From: Eubacteriales Family XIII. Incertae Sedis bacterium
GTDB lineage: Bacteria; Bacillota; Clostridia; Peptostreptococcales; Anaerovoracaceae
Reading direction: 5' to 3'
Assembly (NCBI GenBank): GCA_031261345.1
Contig: JAISKC010000023.1
Location: 1-39,899 of the forward strand
Length of the DNA stretch: 39,899 bases
The notes beneath the pieces were generated by a model that had not been told where the DNA came from, searched no databases, and saw only the letters and a program-made list of their open reading frames with translations. The translations under genes and the position numbers were made by a program. Shown here in pieces: positions 36,349 to 39,899 of the stretch (positions are counted from its first letter, which is position 1; the number at the start of each line of letters is the position of its first letter).

Positions 36349-37146
36349 TTACCGTAAGGCGAATACCGTTCCTGTTTCGTTGCCTTCAACGATATCTCTG
36401 AGTATTCGCGCCTTCTTGCCATTGACGATTAGTGTTGGTATACCGTGCTTATCGACCGTTCGAGCCGCCTCAATCTTTGAGTCCATGCCACCTGTGCCGA
36501 AGGTGCTGATGCCACCGGTCGTGATATTCTTTTGCAGTTTGCTCAGATCCGTCACGGTTTCTATGAGTTTTGCATCAGCGCATTCCTTTGGATCCTTGTC
36601 GTAGACGCCATCTATGTCGCTCATGAGGACAAGCAGGTGTGCATTCCATAGATTTGCCGTGAGTGCCGCGAGATTGTCGTTGTCGCCGAGCGTGATTTCG
36701 TCTGTTGATACCGCATCGTTTTCGTTGACTATTGGCACGACGCCCTCGTCTATGAGCGTGAACAGCATGTTTCTGATATTGAGTGCCGACTTCGACGCCT
36801 CGAAATCATCGTGCGTGAGAAGAAGTTGGCCGATTAAAAAATCTTCTGCCGCGAAACGCTTTCTGTAGGCTTCAATCAGTTCAACCTGCCCGACTGCACA
36901 GAGTGCCTGCTGGAAGTTCAAATCCTTCAGCCTACTGCCCAGTCCCATTACGGACGAGCCGCTGACACCGGCCCCTGATGATACGATAACCACCCGTTTC
37001 CCTGCCTGCATAAGTGCAAGAGCATGATCCACGACTATGTCAACCATGCTTGAATCCAGCTTGCCATCAGGCGTGGCCAGAACGTTGCTACCGATTTTCA
37101 AAACAATTTTACGACTTCTCTTCAATACTTCCGCTGCACTACTCAT
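36349..37146 (-). CDS. proB: Glutamate 5-kinase, short form without PUA domain
   Basis: About 265 residues of amino-acid-kinase fold: VLKIGSNVLA, SSGAGVSGSS, NENDAVST, GDNDNLAALTA, SDIDGVYDKDP and FGTGGMDSKIEAA. It phosphorylates glutamate for proline synthesis. The C-terminal PUA domain of typical ~370-residue enzymes is missing, as in some other bacteria. The ATG at 37146 (or a TTG one codon earlier) follows GGAGAG. Its partner proA is not in the window. Confidence 0.95.
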   Translation of the reverse strand: MSSAAEVLKRSRKIVLKIGSNVLATPDGKLDSSMVDIVVDHALALMQAGKRVVIVSSGAGVSGSSVMGLGSRLKDLNFQQALCAVGQVELIEAYRKRFAAEDFLIGQLLLTHDDFEASKSALNIRNMLFTLIDEGVVPIVNENDAVSTDEITLGDNDNLAALTANLWNAHLLVLMSDIDGVYDKDPKECADAKLIETVTDLSKLQKNITTGGISTFGTGGMDSKIEAARTVDKHGIPTLIVNGKKARILRDIVEGNETGTVFALR

Positions 37147-37164
37147 CAATTTTCTCTCCAGCCC

Positions 37165-38601
37165 TTATACCTTTAACTCAACCTTATCACTATCTACGAT
37201 ATCACGTATTATCGGCTCAATTTTTTCCCTTATGAAATCCTCCGTCTGCTGGGCGGCTCTGCCTGTGTACAGTTTTGGGTCGAGCAACCCTTCTATCTCA
37301 TTCTCAGTCAGAGAAAACGCCGGATCGCCCGCTATCCTACCGAGCAGATCATTCGGTTTACCTTCCTTCTTTACTGCACCTGCGGCTGCCATTGAGTGCT
37401 CCCTGATTTGCTCGTGAAGCTTTTGTCTGTCACCGCCCCTATTTACCGCTTCCATAATGATATTCTCCGTCGTCATAAACGGCAGCTCAGCCATCACGTG
37501 GGACGTGATTACCGAATCATAGACCACCAGCCCCGATGTAACATTTCGCAAAATGTCGAGCACCGCATCAGTTGCCATGAAACTCTCGGGAACTATGATT
37601 CGCTTCGCCGCTGAGTCATCGAGAGTACGCTCAAACCACTGTGTTGCAGCGGTACCGGCAGCAGCGGCGGGCTGCGCAATTATCACCCGCGAAAGACTGC
37701 AAACACGCTCGCTCCTCATAGGATTTCTCTTGTATGCCATTGCCGATGAGCCAATCTGGTTCTTCTCAAACGGCTCCTCAACCTCCTTCATACTCTGAAG
37801 CAAACGGATGTCCGTCGCCATTTTTGAAGCGGACTGCGCGATTCCTGAAAGAATCGAGAGTACGCTGAAGTCTATCTTCCTCGTATAAGTCTGCCCCGTC
37901 AGGTCAATGACATTGTCTACGCCGACCTTAGCCGAAACCTTCCGCTCAAGTTCCCGTATGCGCTCATCGCCGTCAGGGAATTCCTTGAAGAGCTCAACAA
38001 AACTCGCCTGAGTTCCGGTCGTCCCCTTGACTCCGCGCAGCTGAATAGTCTCTATCATGCCGCACACGTCCACATAATCCAAATAAAAGTCCTGAAGCCA
38101 AAGCGCCGCTCGCTTGCCCACTGTCGTGAGCTGCGCAGGCTGATAATGCGTGAATCCCAGAGTGGGAAGGTCCTTATACTCAAGCGCAAAATCCGAGAGA
38201 TTCTTCATGAGAAGTGCGAGCTTCTTCCTCAAAAGAATCAGCCCCTCCCTCATCTGAATGATGTCCGTATTGTCACCCACAAAGGCCGAAGTAGCCCCGA
38301 GATGTATGATGCCCGCAGCGGATTTTGCCTGCAATCCATAGGCGTAGACGTGAGACATCACATCGTGCCGAACTTCCTTTTCCCTCGCCTCGGCCGCCTC
38401 AAAATTGATATCGTCGGCATATTTTTTCAGCTCATTCACTTGCTCCTGAGTGATAGGCAGCCCAAGCTCCATCTCGGACTCGGCGAGCGCAATCCAGAGC
38501 CGCCTCCATGTGGAAAACTTGAACTGCGGCGAGAAGATATAGCTCATCTCCCTACTCGCATATCTGGTAGTCAAAGGATTTGAAAATTGATCTCTACTCA
38601 T
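37165..38601 (-). CDS. purB: Adenylosuccinate lyase
   Basis: A 478-residue fumarase/aspartase-superfamily lyase acting twice in purine synthesis. Diagnostic parts are HLGATSAFVGDNTD, TLGFTHYQPAQ, GTTGTQASF and the signature GSSAMAYKRNPMRSE. The ATG at 38601 is preceded by GGAGAGG; an ATG 12 bases earlier lacks a binding site. It heads the minus-strand run purB-proB-glf-proC. Its leader includes tandem repeats (38615-38692) and no purine riboswitch that I can recognise. Confidence 0.97.
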   Translation of the reverse strand: MSRDQFSNPLTTRYASREMSYIFSPQFKFSTWRRLWIALAESEMELGLPITQEQVNELKKYADDINFEAAEAREKEVRHDVMSHVYAYGLQAKSAAGIIHLGATSAFVGDNTDIIQMREGLILLRKKLALLMKNLSDFALEYKDLPTLGFTHYQPAQLTTVGKRAALWLQDFYLDYVDVCGMIETIQLRGVKGTTGTQASFVELFKEFPDGDERIRELERKVSAKVGVDNVIDLTGQTYTRKIDFSVLSILSGIAQSASKMATDIRLLQSMKEVEEPFEKNQIGSSAMAYKRNPMRSERVCSLSRVIIAQPAAAAGTAATQWFERTLDDSAAKRIIVPESFMATDAVLDILRNVTSGLVVYDSVITSHVMAELPFMTTENIIMEAVNRGGDRQKLHEQIREHSMAAAGAVKKEGKPNDLLGRIAGDPAFSLTENEIEGLLDPKLYTGRAAQQTEDFIREKIEPIIRDIVDSDKVELKV

Positions 38602-38614
38602 AAACCTCTCCATG

Positions 38615-38682
38615 CACCACTGTCATCCTGCGCACAACACCACTGTCATCCTGCGCGCAACACCACTGTCATCCTGCGCGCA
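38615..38682. repeat. Three tandem 23-bp repeats in the purB leader
   Basis: Two full units start at 38615 and 38638, and a third of 22 bases starts at 38661; the core is CACTGTCATCCTGCGC. One or two bases differ (CACAA versus CGCAA). The last unit is the left half of a hairpin (38671-38692). The units have no spacers, so this is not a CRISPR. It resembles widespread short intergenic repeats of the TGTCATCCTG type. Confidence 0.85.
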
Positions 38683-38692
38683 GTCGCAGGAT
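38671..38692. repeat. Hairpin-forming intergenic repeat
   Basis: ATCCTGCG (38671-38678) pairs perfectly with CGCAGGAT (38685-38692) across a 6-base loop. With the preceding TGTC it looks like the complete form of a palindromic repeat of which the tandem copies upstream are left arms only. No T run follows on either strand, so it is not a classic terminator. Confidence 0.7.
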
Positions 38693-38711
38693 CTGTTCCA
38701 TAACCTCAAAT

Positions 38712-38720
38712 ATTATAACA
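38712..38720 (-). promoter_or_regulatory. Extended -10 promoter of purB
   Basis: TGTTATAAT on the minus strand, an extended -10 (TGN + TATAAT). No good -35 box is seen, which an extended -10 can tolerate. It is back to back with the plus-strand promoter at 38741. Confidence 0.5.
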
Positions 38721-38740
38721 TCATAGTAAAAAAATAACTA

Positions 38741-38769
38741 TTGACATATTTTTCTAATTATGATATTTT
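38741..38769 (+). promoter_or_regulatory. Strong sigma-A promoter for the small-peptide mRNA
   Basis: A perfect TTGACA (38741-38746), 17-base spacer and TATTTT (38764-38769) with an upstream TG (TGATATTTT, extended -10). Transcription should start near 38775-38776, right at AACAAGGG. Confidence 0.8.
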
Positions 38770-38819
38770 ATAGAAACAAGGGTGGAAGCTTGCGGTTGTT
38801 CCTTGGAAATGGACGAAAC

Positions 38820-38933
38820 ATGGATGAGTTGAAAACAATCGTAGAGACCGTGGAAGTAATTGCAAATATCGTGAAAACCGTATGGGAAACCATAAAAAGT
38901 ATCAAGGATAAGCAAAAGCCGCCCACTCAGTAG
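38820..38933 (+). CDS. Small amphipathic peptide, candidate type I toxin (37 aa)
   Basis: The ORF begins MDELKTIVETVEVIANIVK and ends KDKQKPPTQ. I do not recognise the family. Hydrophobic residues fall at 4, 7/8, 11, 14/15, 18, 21/22, 25 and 28, a regular 3-4 spacing predicting one amphipathic helix of ~25 residues, with an acidic start and basic, Pro-containing tail. Size and helix resemble type I toxins or phenol-soluble-modulin-like peptides, not the Fst hydrophobic-plus-charged-tail type. The ATG at 38820 has only GGA 6 bases upstream; an in-frame TTG at 38796 is better spaced from AAGGGTGG (38778-38785) and would add 8 residues. The last codons are inside the antisense terminator hairpin. 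Not experimentally supported. Confidence 0.55.
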   Translation: MDELKTIVETVEVIANIVKTVWETIKSIKDKQKPPTQ

Positions 38934-38990
38934 ACGGCTAACCCTTTAGTATAGAGGGACAACCGCCGAACAAAGCGGAAGCCCTTGTTA
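38908..38990 (-). ncRNA. Candidate antisense RNA (~80 nt), possible antitoxin
   Basis: Expected from the strong promoter at 38997-39024 and the terminator at 38911-38939. The RNA would have a 5' stem-loop (AGGG..CCGC pairing with GCGG..CCCT) and the terminator stem, and it would be complementary to the last ~25 bases of the 37-codon ORF and to the mRNA 3' region. No ORF with a start codon is present in it. An alternative is that these sequences are only the leader-less 3' end and terminator of ileS. Confidence 0.5.
38911..38939 (-). terminator. Terminator of the minus-strand RNA / ileS
   Basis: On the minus strand AGCCGTCTA (38931-38939) pairs along nine positions (two G-T wobbles) with TGGGCGGCT (38917-38925) around a CTGAG loop, followed by TTTTGCTT. 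On the plus strand the same hairpin has no T run. It covers codons for Lys-Pro-Pro-Thr-Gln-stop of the small ORF. Confidence 0.75.
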
Positions 38991-38996
38991 CTTACA

Positions 38997-39024
38997 TTTA
39001 TACCACATTAAAAAACTTTGTCAA
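38997..39024 (-). promoter_or_regulatory. Strong minus-strand promoter overlapping the end of ileS
   Basis: TTGACA (39019-39024), 16-base spacer and TATAAA (38997-39002) preceded by TGG, i.e. an extended -10. The -35 lies in the last codons of ileS, and the start would be near 38990 at AACAAGGG. Confidence 0.75.
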
Positions 39025-39899
39025 GCACAATCGAAACCCCAAGACCATTAAGCTCCGCCGCCTCCTGCTCCGGCCGCTTCATGCGAACGATCTCGTCCGC
39101 CAAAGTCTCCTGCTTCACATAATCCCGATATTCATCGAGCATAGAGGAAATCTCGTCCGCCCCATCATAGAAAATCTTGATTCTGTCCATCATTTCGAAA
39201 TCATTCTGCTTCCTCAGCTGTTGCACCTTAGACACAAATTCTCTGGCGAGTCCTTCCGTAGCAAGCCCCTCCGTTACAGTCGTGTCAACGATGACGAAAA
39301 CTCCGCCCTCCATAGCTACCGCATAGCCTTCCTTCGCATTGACCCTGATGTCGACCAAATCCGCACCGATTTCAGCGTCCTTTCCGGCCACATTCAGCGT
39401 TACCGTGCCGCCCTCCAAAGAGAGCGCAGCGGCGATATAGGAAGCGTCGGCATCCGCCAAAGCTGCCCCGAACGCCTTCACATCCTTGCCAAACACGGGG
39501 CCTGCCGCCTTGAAATTCGGCTTCAGCATGTAGTCCATGTATTCGGAGGTATCCGCGAGGAAGAAGACCTCCTTGATGTTCAATTCCTCCTCGATGAGTC
39601 CCGCCATCGGCCCGATCTGTGCCTCATATTTGCCATCGACCAAAACGGACGACAACGGCTGACGAACCTTGAGTCTTTCCTTTTCCCTGACGCCTCTGCC
39701 AAGGCTCACCATCTGGCGAACGATGTCCATTCTCTCCTCAAGCGCAAGATCCCGCTCAGCGCTATCGGCTATCGGCCACTCCGCAAGCTGAACAGCATCC
39801 GATATGCCTGTCAGCCCCGTGAGGTTTTCGTAGATTTCCTCAGTAATGAACGGCGCGAACGGTTGAGCGAGTTTCACCACGTCCAAAAGTACCCGATAG
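39008..39899 (-). CDS. ileS: Isoleucyl-tRNA synthetase, 3' part
   Basis: The C-terminal 296 residues or so of IleS; the reading frame is open to the window edge (TTG at 39886 is an internal Leu codon, not a start). The sequence covers the anticodon-binding helical domain (LDVVKLAQPFAPFITEEIYENL) and the C-terminal part (REKERLKVRQPLSSVLVDG, then VSKVQQLRKQNDFEMMDRI) of the type 2/eukaryote-like IleS form. The terminator is probably the hairpin at 38911-38939. Confidence 0.95.
   Translation of the reverse strand, partial: YRVLLDVVKLAQPFAPFITEEIYENLTGLTGISDAVQLAEWPIADSAERDLALEERMDIVRQMVSLGRGVREKERLKVRQPLSSVLVDGKYEAQIGPMAGLIEEELNIKEVFFLADTSEYMDYMLKPNFKAAGPVFGKDVKAFGAALADADASYIAAALSLEGGTVTLNVAGKDAEIGADLVDIRVNAKEGYAVAMEGGVFVIVDTTVTEGLATEGLAREFVSKVQQLRKQNDFEMMDRIKIFYDGADEISSMLDEYRDYVKQETLADEIVRMKRPEQEAAELNGLGVSIVLDKVF

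Larger units (their letters stand above)
38775..38989. repeat. Imperfect inverted repeat bounding the sORF/antisense module
   Basis: Outer arms AACAAGGG (38775-38782) and CCCTTGTT (38982-38989) match 8 of 8. Inner arms GCGGTTGTTCCT (38792-38803) and AGGGACAACCGC (38955-38966) match 11 of 12. The promoters outside them are at equal distance, so both convergent RNAs begin with the same motifs. The 5' and 3' ends of a full-length plus transcript could pair with each other. Confidence 0.75.

Noticed and set aside
38615-38682. CRISPR array
   Set aside because: The units are directly adjacent with no spacers, and there are no cas genes.
38602-38720. Purine riboswitch in the purB leader
   Set aside because: No three-way junction elements of the purine aptamer are visible; the leader is mostly the tandem repeat.
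38760-38933. Longer version of the small ORF starting at the ATG at 38760 (57 codons)
   Set aside because: This ATG overlaps the -10 box and would lie upstream of the transcript start.
38741-39024. MITE interpretation of the module between purB and ileS
   Set aside because: The matching ends can be explained by promoter geometry and RNA 5' motifs; no target-site duplication is evident. Kept only as an alternative.
1-39899. tRNA, rRNA, transposase or phage genes
   Set aside because: None could be recognised on either strand.

Overview
The window is about 40 kb of a low-to-moderate GC Gram-positive (Firmicutes) chromosome, most likely a Clostridia member. The evidence is consensus AGGAGG-type ribosome binding sites, several TTG/GTG starts, sigma-A promoters, a TagB-like glycerophosphotransferase, an LTA-synthase-like sulfatase, and GBS_Bsp-like repeat wall proteins. 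A placement near the Eubacteriales Family XIII group is only a guess from general gene style. Nearly all of the window is a cell-surface polysaccharide / wall-glycopolymer locus, followed by a housekeeping block at the right end (proC, glf, proB, purB, ileS).

Layout. Positions 1-126 hold a plus-strand terminator. From 127 to 2547 there is a divergent pair, a family 2 glycosyltransferase (minus) and a UDP-glucose/nucleotide-sugar dehydrogenase (plus). From 20888 down to 2567 a tightly packed 12-gene minus-strand operon encodes a DUF2142-type membrane protein, an RgpF-like rhamnan synthesis protein, a GT2, a Wzx-like flippase, two more GT2s (one DPM1-like with membrane helices), an MBOAT O-acyltransferase with its DHHW/AlgJ-like partner, a GT2, a GT8-like transferase, and two secreted wall proteins: a 1213-residue amidase-glucosaminidase hydrolase and a subtilase. 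The last two share GBS_Bsp-like repeats. At 20989-22776 a lone plus-strand polytopic membrane protein of unknown function meets rmlD tail to tail. rmlC-rmlD (minus) are divergent from a plus-strand run: an LtaS-like sulfatase, Wzm/TagG permease, Wzt/TagH ATPase, polysaccharide deacetylase lipoprotein and GT2. From 38601 down to 29789 the minus strand carries purB, proB, glf, proC, a TagB-like CDP-glycerol glycerophosphotransferase, a fused cytidylyltransferase / Gfo-Idh-MocA-like protein, a class V aminotransferase, and a GT2. The right edge is the 3' part of ileS.

How the genes fit together (inference). dTDP-rhamnose (rmlC, rmlD; rmlA and rmlB must be elsewhere), UDP-galactofuranose (glf) and a UDP-uronate (ugd) would feed an assembly line of at least eight glycosyltransferases. 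RgpF plus Wzm/Wzt resembles a rhamnose-rich wall polysaccharide system. Wzx suggests a second, flippase-dependent route. O-acetylation (MBOAT/DHHW), glycerophosphate or another CDP-activated substituent (TagB, the cytidylyltransferase fusion, the class V aminotransferase, the LtaS-like enzyme) and deacetylation would decorate the product. The hydrolase and protease would remodel the wall.

The most unusual spot is the purB-ileS intergenic region (38602-39007). It contains a strong plus-strand promoter, a 37-codon ORF for a very regular amphipathic helix, and a convergent strong minus-strand promoter whose short RNA would end at a hairpin built into the last codons of the ORF. The 5' starts of the two transcripts carry the same motifs as an inverted repeat. 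This has the architecture of a type I toxin-antitoxin module and does not match a family I can name. The second candidate novelty is the cytidylyltransferase fusion with a degenerate oxidoreductase half, next to an aminotransferase that looks AEP-transaminase-like but has no phosphonate genes around it.
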